Made by a program: the position numbers and the translations under genes. From Agromyces agglutinans (lineage in GTDB: Bacteria > Actinomycetota > Actinomycetes > Actinomycetales > Microbacteriaceae), in the NCBI RefSeq assembly GCF_009647605.1, contig NZ_WJIF01000010.1:95349-153254 (forward strand): a stretch of DNA of 57,906 nucleotides, written 5' to 3'. The notes under the pieces are model-generated. The model saw nothing but the letters and a program-made list of their open reading frames with translations, was not told the origin of the DNA and ran no database searches. Shown here piece by piece: positions 24,567 through 32,311 of this stretch (position 1 is the stretch's first letter; the number at the start of each line of letters is the position of its first letter).

Positions 24567-24612
24567 ACCCTAGGTCGAGCCCCCGACGCCCGCACGCGCG
24601 CCCGCGTAGGCT
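24567..24612. promoter_or_regulatory. Back-to-back leaderless promoters of NUDIX and MBL genes
   Basis: In the 60-bp intergenic space the minus-strand TAGGGT (24567-24572) and the plus-strand TAGGCT (24607-24612) each sit 7 nt from an ATG. The two -35 regions must overlap, so the two promoters likely compete or share a regulator. Confidence 0.55.
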
Positions 24613-24619
24613 GCCGGTC

Positions 24620-25420
24620 ATGGAGCACCCCGCAGACCCGCTCGCCATCGGCGTTCCCGTCTCGGACTCGGCGCACCTCGTGCTGGCGCCGAACCCCGGA
24701 CCGATGACCCTCGACGGCACCAACTCGTACGTACTGCGCGCACCGGGATCGACGGGCACCGTCGTCGTCGACCCCGGTCCCCTGCTCGAGTCCCACCTGC
24801 GCGCGCTGGCCGCCGCCGGGCCCGTCGAGCTGGTCCTGCTGACCCACCACCACCTCGACCACACCGCGGGCGCCGCCGCGTTCGCCGAGCTGACCGGCGC
24901 GCCGGTGCGCGCGATCGGACCCGAGCTCTGCATCGGCGCCGATCCGCTCGTCGACGGCGAGCGCATCGAGGCCGCGGGCCTGACGCTCGAGATCTGGGCG
25001 ACGCCCGGCCACACGGCCGACTCGATGTGCGTCGTGCTGCCCGATGACGGCGCGCACGGCTCCGTGCTCACGGGTGACACGGTGCTCGGTCGGGGCACGT
25101 CGATCATCGTCGACCCCGACGGCGCCCTCGGCCCCTACCTCGCGTCGCTCGAACGGCTCCGCGCCTTCGGCGAGCGCGGCGAGGTCCCGGTGCTGCCGGG
25201 CCACGGCCCGGTGCTGCCCGACCTCCGGGCGATCTGCGAGGCCTACCTCGCGCACCGCGCGGAACGGCTCGACCAGGTTCGCGCCGCGCTCGCCGAACTC
25301 GGCACGGATGCCTCGCCCGAGGCCGTCACCGACCTCGTGTACGCCGACGTCGACACGAGCGTGCGAGCGGCGGCCGAGGCATCCGTTCGCGCGCAGTTGA
25401 CGTACCTGCGCGCGGAGTGA
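24620..25420 (+). CDS. MBL-fold metallo-hydrolase
   Basis: 266 residues of the metallo-beta-lactamase fold, glyoxalase II/LACTB2-like. The dinuclear metal motif is LTHHHLDHTAG (HxHxDH), with further ligands in ATPGHTADSM, the bridging Asp in LTGDTVLG, and the last His in LPGHGPVLP. A C-terminal helical region (AYLAHRAERLDQVRAAL) resembles the substrate domain of LACTB2/glyoxalase II types. Probably hydrolyses a thioester or phosphodiester. Divergent from the NUDIX gene. Confidence 0.83.
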   Translation: MEHPADPLAIGVPVSDSAHLVLAPNPGPMTLDGTNSYVLRAPGSTGTVVVDPGPLLESHLRALAAAGPVELVLLTHHHLDHTAGAAAFAELTGAPVRAIGPELCIGADPLVDGERIEAAGLTLEIWATPGHTADSMCVVLPDDGAHGSVLTGDTVLGRGTSIIVDPDGALGPYLASLERLRAFGERGEVPVLPGHGPVLPDLRAICEAYLAHRAERLDQVRAALAELGTDASPEAVTDLVYADVDTSVRAAAEASVRAQLTYLRAE

Positions 25421-25432
25421 CGGCCGAACCCG

Positions 25433-25735
25433 TCAGGCGACCTCGTAGGTGAGGCAGTCGGCCTCCTCGGCGCCGGGTCCGACGCGCACGGCCGCGGCCG
25501 TGCATTCGAGGGATGAGTTGTGGATGCACTCCGACCGCTGGCAGGCGCCCACGTGCGAGATGACCTTGTCGAGGCCGCCCTTCGCACCGAGCGGGATGAA
25601 CGTCGCGCACTCGGCGTCGCCGACCGATCCGGCGATGGTCACCGCGGCGGCGTGGCAGTGGGAATGGTCGTTGTAGGAGCATCCGGTCACCGAGCACTCG
25701 GCGACGGCGGGCAGTTCGTCGAGCGTCATGCTCAT
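25433..25735 (-). CDS. DUF1540 domain protein with duplicated Cys4 motif
   Basis: 100 residues comprising two DUF1540 repeats. Cysteines at 14, 19, 27, 43 and at 65, 70, 78, 94 give the same spacing twice (C-x4-C-x7-C-x15-C), strongly suggesting two small metal-binding knuckles. GGGAGG precedes the ATG. The function of DUF1540 is unknown; an iron box 116 bp upstream in the shared divergent region hints at metal-linked expression but may serve the PHP gene instead. Confidence 0.82.
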   Translation of the reverse strand: MSMTLDELPAVAECSVTGCSYNDHSHCHAAAVTIAGSVGDAECATFIPLGAKGGLDKVISHVGACQRSECIHNSSLECTAAAVRVGPGAEEADCLTYEVA

Positions 25736-25850
25736 GATGGCCTCCCGGGTCAGGCCGCTGGTGCTGCGGCTCGCGTAGCGCCGATGCTACGCCTCGCGAC
25801 GCCCGACCGGAAGGCCGACATGCGACATTTTGGCCGGTCAGCGGCGGTTT

Positions 25851-25872
25851 TCAGGTAAGGCTAGCCTCACCT
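25851..25872. promoter_or_regulatory. DtxR/IdeR-type iron box
   Basis: AGGTAAGGCTAGCCTCACCT (25853-25872) is a 20-bp palindrome with one mismatched pair. By my count the 19-mer starting at 25851 matches 15 of 19 positions of the DtxR box consensus TTAGGTTAGGCTAACCTAA. It lies 25 bp before the PHP gene and in the divergent region shared with DUF1540. Confidence 0.65.
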
Positions 25873-25896
25873 GCGGCGCTCGGGCAGGATGGGGGC

Positions 25897-26913
25897 ATGG
25901 ACGCCCGGTCGGCCCTCGACGAGATCGCGAGCCTGCTCGAACGCGAGCTCGCGAACCCCTACAAGGCGCGCGCCTTCCGCAAGGCGGCGGCCGCGATCGA
26001 GCCAATCGGCGACGACGAACTCGCGGCGCGCATCGCCGACGGGCGGCTGCGCAGGCTCGAGGGCATCGGCGCGACCACGTACGAGGTGATCGTCGAGGCC
26101 GCCGCGGGCCGCGTGCCGCCGTACCTCGCCGACCTCCGCGAGAAGGCCGGCGTCGGCGCCGAGCGCACGGGGCTCGCCGCGCAGATCCGCGGCGACCTGC
26201 ACAGCCACTCCGAGTGGTCCGACGGCACGACGAGCGTCCAGGCGATGGCCGCGGGCGCGAAGGCGGTCGGCCTCGAGTGGGTCGCACTCACCGACCACTC
26301 GCCGAGCCTGCGGGTCGCGAACGGCCTGAGCGCCGAGCGGCTCGCGTCGCAGCTCGAGATCGTCGCGGCGCTCGACGCCGACGGCGGCCTCGGCGTGCGC
26401 CTGCTGCCGGGCATCGAGGTCGACATCCTCGAAGACGGCTCGCTCGACCAGACGCCCGAGATGCTCGGCCGGCTCGACGTCGTCGTCGCGAGCGTGCACT
26501 CCAAGCTGCGCGCCCCCGCGCCCGCGATGACGAAGCGGATGCTCCGCGCCATCGCCGACCCGCACACGAACGTGCTCGGCCACTGCACGGGCCGGCTCAT
26601 CCGCGGGTCGCGCGGCACGCGTCCGCAGTCGGAGTTCGACGCCGAGCGCGTGTTCGCCGCGTGCGCCGAGCACGATGTCGCGGTCGAGATCAACTCGCGC
26701 CCCGAGCGCGAGGATCCGCCGGACGACCTGATCGAGATCGCGCTGCGGGCCGGATGCCGCTTCAGCATCGACTCCGACGCGCACGCCCCGGGGCACTACG
26801 GGTTCCTGGGCCTCGGCGCGGCCCGCGCCGAGCGCGCGGGCATCCCCGCCGATCGCATCGTCACGACGTGGGAGGCCGATCGGCTCCTCGAATGGACGCA
26901 CCGCAAGCGGTGA
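25897..26913 (+). CDS. PHP domain phosphoesterase with HhH region (PolX-like)
   Basis: 338 residues. The N-terminal ~85 residues carry an HhH-like helix pair (RAFRKAAAAIEPI; RRLEGIGATTYEVI) as in the Pol-beta region of PolX, without the polymerase palm. The PHP domain starts at GDLHSHSEWSDGT with metal-binding His/Asp, then TDHSP, PGIEVDI, ASVHSK, GHCTGRLI, EINSRPER and SIDSDAHAP, so the metal site is complete. Likely a DNA-linked or histidinol-phosphate-type phosphoesterase. An iron box lies directly upstream, unexpected for such a gene. Confidence 0.83.
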   Translation: MDARSALDEIASLLERELANPYKARAFRKAAAAIEPIGDDELAARIADGRLRRLEGIGATTYEVIVEAAAGRVPPYLADLREKAGVGAERTGLAAQIRGDLHSHSEWSDGTTSVQAMAAGAKAVGLEWVALTDHSPSLRVANGLSAERLASQLEIVAALDADGGLGVRLLPGIEVDILEDGSLDQTPEMLGRLDVVVASVHSKLRAPAPAMTKRMLRAIADPHTNVLGHCTGRLIRGSRGTRPQSEFDAERVFAACAEHDVAVEINSRPEREDPPDDLIEIALRAGCRFSIDSDAHAPGHYGFLGLGAARAERAGIPADRIVTTWEADRLLEWTHRKR

Positions 26914-26938
26914 CGCCCGAGACCGGCTGATGCCGGGG

Positions 26939-27145
26939 TCAGGCCGGCGGGTTGTCGGGGTCGAGCGTCTCCAGCGTGTCCTCCTCGACGGCGTTGTCGG
27001 CATCGAGGTCGTTCGGGTCGGCCGCCGGATCGGTGTCGGGTTCGGGTGGCCGCGGCGCTTCCATCTCCTGCGTCGACACCTCGGAGAGGTCTCCCGTCGG
27101 GCCGAGCCGGTCGCGTTGCTCCCACGGGTTGAGCGGGTCGCTCAT
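26939..27145 (-). CDS. Small acidic hypothetical protein
   Basis: 68 residues, strongly acidic and Pro-rich (MSDPLNPWEQRDRLG...TLDPDNPPA), probably disordered, with no cysteine and no membrane segment. GGAGGAACCC provides a clear ribosome-binding site for the ATG at 27145. I do not recognise the family. Confidence 0.6.
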   Translation of the reverse strand: MSDPLNPWEQRDRLGPTGDLSEVSTQEMEAPRPPEPDTDPAADPNDLDADNAVEEDTLETLDPDNPPA

Positions 27146-27243
27146 GGGTTCCTCCAGACTTCGGATGCCCCGAGCGTTCCGCGTTCCCGGGCGCGCGGCA
27201 ACGGCCTTGACGCGGGCGCCGGCACGTGGCATCCGTTCGCCGG

Positions 27244-27885
27244 TCAGCCGGCGATCGCGTCGGCGATCGGCGTGGACCCCGTGTTGAACCGGATCGTCCG
27301 CCCGATCGTCGACGCGTCGGCGAGCGCGGCCGCGACGACCGCCGCGACGTCGTCGCGCGGCACCTCGCCCGCCTCGTCGGCCCGGGCGTCGATGCGCCCG
27401 GTGCCGGGGCCGTCGGTGAGCTTCGACGGACCGAGGATCGTCCACTCGAGCGACGTGCCGGCGAGGTGCTCGTCGGCGTCGGCCTTCGCCTCGGCGTAGG
27501 CGTGGAACGGATTCGACTCGGGGATGGTGCGGTCGGGCGAGCCGAAGTACGAGACCATCACGTACCGGCGCACGCCCGCGCGCTCGGCGGCATCCATCGA
27601 CCGGATGGCCGCCTCGCGGTCGACGGCCAACGTGCGCGCCGGGTCGCCGCCGCCCGCACCGGCCGACCAGACGACGGCGTCGTGCCCCGAGAGCAGCGTC
27701 GCGAGCGCGGTGACGTCGAGGCGCTCGACGTCGGCCACGATCGGCGTCGCGCCGGCTTCGGCGACGTCGGCGGCATGGTCGGGGTTGCGGATGACGGCGT
27801 CGGCGTGATCGCCGCGCTCGGTGAGGAGTCGTTCGAGGCGGAGGGCGACCTTGCCGTGTCCACCGATGATCGCGATGCGGGCCAT
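27244..27885 (-). CDS. NAD(P)-binding atypical SDR
   Basis: 213 residues with the dinucleotide loop IAIIGGHGKVALRL (GGxGxV) at the N-terminus, typical of atypical SDR subgroup 5 proteins (YwnB/HSCARG-like) that lack the YxxxK dyad in standard form. Later motifs include VWSAGAGGG, RYVMVSYFGS and FHAYAEAKADADEHL. TAGCGT (27892-27897) lies 6 nt before the ATG. Likely a redox sensor or flavin/NADPH reductase; substrate unknown. Confidence 0.8.
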   Translation of the reverse strand: MARIAIIGGHGKVALRLERLLTERGDHADAVIRNPDHAADVAEAGATPIVADVERLDVTALATLLSGHDAVVWSAGAGGGDPARTLAVDREAAIRSMDAAERAGVRRYVMVSYFGSPDRTIPESNPFHAYAEAKADADEHLAGTSLEWTILGPSKLTDGPGTGRIDARADEAGEVPRDDVAAVVAAALADASTIGRTIRFNTGSTPIADAIAG

Positions 27886-27951
27886 GAGCCCACGCTAGCC
27901 GTCGAGCGCCGCGCGGGGGCAGAATGAGGCGAGTCCACGAAGGAGGGGTCG

Positions 27952-28062
27952 ATGGAGATCGAACAGGTCATCTGGTCCGTGCTCGGCGTGATCGGGGCGG
28001 TCGGCGGGGTGCTCCTCGTCGCGGCGCTGTGGTCGCTGATCAAGGCTCCCAAGGAGCAGTAG
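27952..28062 (+). CDS. 36-residue single-span membrane protein
   Basis: MEIEQVIWSVLGVIGAVG... ending LIKAPKEQ: a short acidic N-terminus, one ~23-residue hydrophobic helix and a basic cytoplasmic end. AGGAGGGG is placed ideally upstream of the ATG. It is 8 bp ahead of, and so probably co-transcribed with, the NUDIX gene. Function unknown; the strong ribosome-binding site and clean membrane topology support it as real. Confidence 0.6.
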   Translation: MEIEQVIWSVLGVIGAVGGVLLVAALWSLIKAPKEQ

Positions 28063-28070
28063 CGAAGCGC

Positions 28071-28544
28071 ATGCCGGTCACCAGCGCCGGGCTGCTGCTC
28101 GTGCGGGCCGCGGGCCACGACCTCGAGGTCTTCATCGCGCACATGGGCGGTCCGTTCTGGGCGCGCAAGCCCGAGGCGTCGTGGTCGGTGCCGAAGGGCG
28201 AGTACGACCCCGGGTCCGAAGCTCCCGCCGCGGCGGCGCGCCGCGAGTTCCTCGAGGAGATCGGTACGCCCGCCCCCGAGGGCGCCGAGGTCGATCTCGG
28301 CGAGTTCAGGTATTCGTCGGGCAAGCGCCTGCGCGTCTTCGCGCTCGAGGCGCCCGGGTTCGAGGTCGACGAGGTCGCGAGCAACACGTTCGAACTCGAG
28401 TGGCCGCCGCGGTCGGGTCGGATGCAGGCCTTCCCCGAGGTCGACCGGGCCGAGTGGGTGACGTCGGCCGCCGCGCGACCGCTGCTCGTCGCCGGCCAGC
28501 GCCCGGTGCTCGACGCGGTCGCCGAGCGATTCGGCGGGCGGTAG
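28071..28544 (+). CDS. NUDIX hydrolase (MutT-like)
   Basis: 157 residues. The NUDIX box runs from KGEYDPGSE to AARREFLEEIG, with upstream SWSVPKGEY substrate-side residues. This compact architecture with GLLLVRAAGHDLEVFIAHMGGPFW is typical of small actinobacterial NUDIX proteins acting on nucleoside polyphosphates or diadenosine polyphosphates. The ATG 8 bp after the small membrane protein stop is chosen; the following gene starts 3 bp after its stop. Confidence 0.82.
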   Translation: MPVTSAGLLLVRAAGHDLEVFIAHMGGPFWARKPEASWSVPKGEYDPGSEAPAAAARREFLEEIGTPAPEGAEVDLGEFRYSSGKRLRVFALEAPGFEVDEVASNTFELEWPPRSGRMQAFPEVDRAEWVTSAAARPLLVAGQRPVLDAVAERFGGR

Positions 28545-28547
28545 CCC

Positions 28548-29573
28548 ATGGCCGACGATGACGCGCTGGCACGGGTCGCCGACGAGCTGTACGGGCTCGC
28601 GCCCGACGAGTTCACCGCCGCCCGCAACGCCCGGGCGAAGCAGCTGAAGCCCGACGACCGCGCGCTCGCCGCGAAGATCGGCGAGTTGCGCAAGCCCTCG
28701 GCCGTCGCGTGGGTCGTCAACCAGCTCGTTCGGCACCGCGCCGACGAGCTCGACGACCTGCTCGCCCTGGGCGACGAGCTGCGCGCCGCCCAGGCCGACC
28801 TCGACGCCGCCTCACTCACGCAGCTCGCACGCGAGCGCCGGAAGCTCGTCGGGGCCATGGCCCGGCAGGCCGGGGCGCTCGCCGACGAGCTCGGGCACCC
28901 GGCGCGCGGGTCGACGCTCGACGAGGTCGCCGAGACGCTGCAGGCGGCGTTGACGGATGCCGCGGCCGCCGCGGCCGTCCGCAGCGGCCGGCTCGTGCGC
29001 GGCCTCGAGGCCGTCGGCACCGAGGTCGACCTCGACGGCGCGGTCGCGGGCGGGCCCGTCGGGCGAGCCTCTGGCAGCGCCGCCGGATCCGGGTCGCGGC
29101 GACGGCGGTCGGGCACTGACGCGGACGCCGACGCGGGCGCCGAGGGCTCGGAGGCCGACGACGCCGCGTCCGGTCGCGGCGCCTCAGCACGCGGCGGGCG
29201 GGGCGGCCCCGTCGCCGTGCCCGACGCGCCCGAGGAGGACGCCCGCTTCGCAGCCCGCCGCAAGGCCGAGCGCGAACGCGCCGAGCGCCAGGCGGCCGAG
29301 GCGGAGGAACGCGCGGAGGCGGCCGAGCAGGCGGAGGCCGAGGCATCCGAACGCCTCGACGAAGCGCGCGAACTGGCCGACCGCGCCTCGGCGGCGCGCG
29401 ACGACCTCGAACACCGCGTCCGCGAGCTCGAGGCCGAGTTGGCGGAGGCCGAGCGCGCGCTCGCGGAGGCGCAGCGCGCCGTACGGCCGCTGGAGCGCGA
29501 GCACGACCGCGCGGCCCGATCCGCCGACGAGGCGCGGGCCGCCGCCGACGAGCTGCGCGCCGAGCTCGACTGA
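28548..29573 (+). CDS. Coiled-coil hypothetical protein
   Basis: 341 residues in three parts: a helical N-terminal domain (1-160) beginning MADDDALARVADELYGLAPDEFTAARNARAKQLK, a disordered Gly/Ser/Arg/Asp linker (160-225), and a long Glu/Arg/Ala coiled coil (230-341). No transmembrane segment. The N-terminal part recurs in actinobacterial proteins of unknown function as far as I know. Probably part of the 27952-29573 operon; a structural or scaffolding role is possible but unproven. Confidence 0.75.
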   Translation: MADDDALARVADELYGLAPDEFTAARNARAKQLKPDDRALAAKIGELRKPSAVAWVVNQLVRHRADELDDLLALGDELRAAQADLDAASLTQLARERRKLVGAMARQAGALADELGHPARGSTLDEVAETLQAALTDAAAAAAVRSGRLVRGLEAVGTEVDLDGAVAGGPVGRASGSAAGSGSRRRRSGTDADADAGAEGSEADDAASGRGASARGGRGGPVAVPDAPEEDARFAARRKAERERAERQAAEAEERAEAAEQAEAEASERLDEARELADRASAARDDLEHRVRELEAELAEAERALAEAQRAVRPLEREHDRAARSADEARAAADELRAELD

Positions 29574-29595
29574 GCAGGCGTCGGCCGGACCGGCG

Positions 29596-30291
29596 TCAGC
29601 CGACCGCCGCGAGCACCTCGTCGACCCAGGCGGGCACGAGCATGCTCGCGAGCCCGTGGCGCACCTCGTCGAACAGCAGCGACACGTCGCTCTCGACGAG
29701 GTTGAGCTCGAGCGTCGACGCCCCGAACGACGCGGCGGTGAGCACGAAGCCCGCCGCCGGGTACACGGCGCCCGACGTGCCGATCGCGACGAACCGGTCG
29801 CAGGCCGCGAGCTCGAGGTCGATGCGGTCGAGCTCGTAGGGCAGCTCGCCGAACCAGACGACGTCGGGGCGCAGGGCCGTCACGCCGCAGGCGCGGCAGG
29901 TCGCATCGTCGGCGAGGTCGTGTGCGATGCCCAGGCGTTCGCCGCAGGACTCGCACAGCGCGGTGTCGAGCCGGCCGTGCATGTGGACGACGCGGCGCGA
30001 CCCCGCCTGCTCGTGCAGGTCGTCGATGTTCTGCGTGACGACGAGCAGGTCGTCGCCCAGCCGCTGCTCGAGCCGCGCGAGCGCGCGGTGGGCCGCATTG
30101 GGTGCGACGCCGGCGACCGCCCGTCGCCGTTCGTCGTAGAAGCGCTGGACGGTCACGGGGTCGCGGCGGAACGCCTCGGGCGTCGCGACGTCCTCCACCC
30201 GGTGGCCCTCCCAGAGCCCGTCGGCGTCGCGGAACGTCGGCACGCCGCTCTCGGCGGAGATGCCCGCCCCGGTCAACACCACGATCCGCAC
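29596..30291 (-). CDS. cobB: Sir2 family NAD-dependent deacylase, SIRT5-like
   Basis: 231 residues. NAD-binding GAGISAESGVPTFRDADGLW, catalytic-core TQNIDDLHEQAG with catalytic His in VVHMHGRL, and a zinc site of two CxxC pairs (CESCG, CRACG). The FYDERR segment gives the Tyr-x-x-Arg pair that in CobB/SIRT5 favours succinyl or malonyl groups, so desuccinylase activity is likely. The GTG start is 6 nt after CACAAT, a weaker leaderless signature. It is divergent from the transsulfuration gene. Confidence 0.87.
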   Translation of the reverse strand: MRIVVLTGAGISAESGVPTFRDADGLWEGHRVEDVATPEAFRRDPVTVQRFYDERRRAVAGVAPNAAHRALARLEQRLGDDLLVVTQNIDDLHEQAGSRRVVHMHGRLDTALCESCGERLGIAHDLADDATCRACGVTALRPDVVWFGELPYELDRIDLELAACDRFVAIGTSGAVYPAAGFVLTAASFGASTLELNLVESDVSLLFDEVRHGLASMLVPAWVDEVLAAVG

Positions 30292-30367
30292 TCCCCCATT
30301 GTGCGTCGCCGCTGCACGACGCGTAACCGGGACGACCGGTCGCAGCGGGCGGGGTTACGCTCGACAG

Positions 30368-31471
30368 ATGCCCACCGAGCACCACGCGGATGCCCCCCGC
30401 CCCGCCCTGCGCGCCGACCTGCACCCCGAGACCGTGGTCGTCACGACCGGTCGGCCGGCGCACGTTCCCGACCAGCCGATGAACGTGCCCATCCACCTCA
30501 CGTCGACGTACGTCGCGGGCGGCGACCTCGAGTACGGCCGGTACGGCAATGCCTCGTGGACGGCGTTCGAGCAGACCCTCGGCGCGCTCGAGGGCGGGCG
30601 GTGCGTGTCGTTCGCGTCGGGCATCGCGGCGATCGCGGCCGTGCTCGACCTCGTGCCGGTGGGCGGCATCGTCGTCGCTCCGCGTCACTCGTACACCGGG
30701 ACCGTCGGGCAGCTCGCCGATCGCGAGGCATCCGGTCGCATCTCGGTGCGCTGGGTCGACCTGACCGACACCGATGCGGTCATCGCGGCGACCGAGGGCG
30801 CCGCGATGCTGTGGTTCGAGTCCCCCACGAATCCCGCGCTCGAGGTGGCCGACATCGCCACGCTGAGCGCCGGCGCGCACGCGAACGGCGCGCTCGTCGC
30901 CGTCGACAACACGTTCGCGACGCCGTTGCGACAACGCCCGCTCACCGACGGCGCCGACCTCGTCGTGCACTCGGCGACGAAGTCGATCTCGGGCCACAGC
31001 GACGTGCTCATGGGCGCGGTCGTGGCGACCGACGACGACTACGCCCACGCGATCGTCGGGCGGCGCTCGCTCGGCGGGGCCATCCCGTCGGCGTTCGACG
31101 CGTTCCTCGCGCTGCGCGGCATCCGCACCCTGCCGGTGCGCCTCGACCGCGCCGAGGCGACCGCGCGCACGCTGGTCGAACGGCTCGCCGGGCATCCGGC
31201 GCTCGCGGAGGTGCGCTACCCCGGCTTCGGCTCCATCGTCTCGATCGTGCTGCACGGCGCCGAGCCGGCCGACGCGCTCGTGGGGCGCACGAGCCTGTGG
31301 ATCCACGCGACGAGCCTCGGCGGCGTCGAGTCGACGTTCGAGCGCCGTCGCCGCTGGCCGGCCGAGGCCGAGACGATCCCCGCCGGCCTCGTGCGCCTCT
31401 CGGTCGGACTCGAGCACGCCGACGACCTCGCCGCCGACCTGCTGCAGGCGCTCGACGCGGTCGCGGGGTAG
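30368..31471 (+). CDS. Cys/Met-metabolism PLP enzyme (cystathionine gamma-synthase/lyase family)
   Basis: 367 residues of the fold-type I transsulfuration family. Cofactor Lys in VVHSATKSISGHSD; substrate-phosphate and PLP contacts in SFASGIAAIAAVL and LWFESPTNPAL; C-terminal SLGGVESTFERRRRWP and VRLSVGLEHADDLAADL are canonical. The CGS/CGL/MGL members cannot be separated reliably here; YTGT replaces the usual YGGT near the active site. TACGCT (30356-30361) lies 6 nt before the ATG. Confidence 0.83.
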   Translation: MPTEHHADAPRPALRADLHPETVVVTTGRPAHVPDQPMNVPIHLTSTYVAGGDLEYGRYGNASWTAFEQTLGALEGGRCVSFASGIAAIAAVLDLVPVGGIVVAPRHSYTGTVGQLADREASGRISVRWVDLTDTDAVIAATEGAAMLWFESPTNPALEVADIATLSAGAHANGALVAVDNTFATPLRQRPLTDGADLVVHSATKSISGHSDVLMGAVVATDDDYAHAIVGRRSLGGAIPSAFDAFLALRGIRTLPVRLDRAEATARTLVERLAGHPALAEVRYPGFGSIVSIVLHGAEPADALVGRTSLWIHATSLGGVESTFERRRRWPAEAETIPAGLVRLSVGLEHADDLAADLLQALDAVAG

Positions 31472-31551
31472 CGGGGCTGCGGGGCAGCGGGGTAGCGGGG
31501 CAGCGCGCCGGTCGTCCGGCGGCGTGATCCCTCTGGCGAACCCGGTATCCG

Positions 31552-31568
31552 AGTATCCGCCGGATACT
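31552..31568. promoter_or_regulatory. 17-bp palindrome in a convergent gap
   Basis: AGTATCCG, one base, CGGATACT. It lies between the convergent PLP-enzyme and methyltransferase genes together with GCGGGG(C/T)-type tandem repeats at 31472-31505. It may be part of a bidirectional terminator; a regulatory role is unlikely in a convergent gap. Confidence 0.35.
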
Positions 31569-31645
31569 GTTCTCCCGGTTTCCGGAGGCATACCAGGCTC
31601 CCGCGCCATCAGGACGCCCCACGGGGCGTGCTCCTCCGTCGCGCG

Positions 31646-32257
31646 CTACCCGACCGGCGGAGCGGGTGTCGCGTGCCCGTCGTAGACCAGCACCGGCATC
31701 GGACCGAAGGGCGCCGAGCGCACGCGCAGTCGACGCACGTCGTCGCCCGTGAAGCCCGCCGCCTCGAGCGCCGCCTCGGGATCGCGGTCCCAGTGGCATC
31801 CGTGGCAGAGTCGCCGCGAGAACGGCGTCGCGACGCGCTGCACGACGCGCTTGACCGTGCGGGGCGGCGCGATCACGTGATCGACGAACACGACCCGGCC
31901 GCCGGGCACGAGCACGCGGCGCACCTCGGCGAGCGCGGCGTCGAGGTCGGTCACCGAGCACAGCACGTAGGTGCCGACGACCGCGTCGACCGAGGCATCC
32001 GGCAGCGGAATCGACTCGGCGACCGCGTCGAGCGGCGCGCCCTCGTGGCGCCACTCGCGCGCCCGCGTCGCGAGCTCCACGCGGCGATCGGCATCGGGCT
32101 CCAGCCCGATCCAGTCGACGTCGGGATGCCACGCGCCGAAGTTCTCGCCGTCGCCCGCCCCGATCTCGAGCACGCGCCCACGGACGCGCCCGAGCACCTC
32201 GCGCTCGAGGTCGTCGAGCCGGTCATCGTCGATGAGCGGGCGCGGGTCGGCGGGCAT
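31646..32257 (-). CDS. Class I SAM-dependent methyltransferase
   Basis: 203 residues. SAM-binding motif I VLEIGAGDGENFGAW, acidic end of strand 2 in GLEPDADRR, SIPLPDASVDAVVGTYVLCSVTD as motif IV, and LVPGGRVVFVDHV. This resembles UbiE/methyltransferase-11 type small-molecule enzymes such as the METTL7-like group. No partner gene indicates the substrate. Confidence 0.82.
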   Translation of the reverse strand: MPADPRPLIDDDRLDDLEREVLGRVRGRVLEIGAGDGENFGAWHPDVDWIGLEPDADRRVELATRAREWRHEGAPLDAVAESIPLPDASVDAVVGTYVLCSVTDLDAALAEVRRVLVPGGRVVFVDHVIAPPRTVKRVVQRVATPFSRRLCHGCHWDRDPEAALEAAGFTGDDVRRLRVRSAPFGPMPVLVYDGHATPAPPVG

Positions 32258-32311
32258 CCGTCCATGCGACCACGCCGCGGCGGGTGCGTCAAGGCTCGGC
32301 GGTCGTGGCGG

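Noticed and set aside
28040..31609. 1189-codon open frame on the minus strand
   Set aside because: Antisense to well-supported genes (NUDIX, coiled-coil, PLP enzyme); composition is low-complexity Arg/Ala/Ser.
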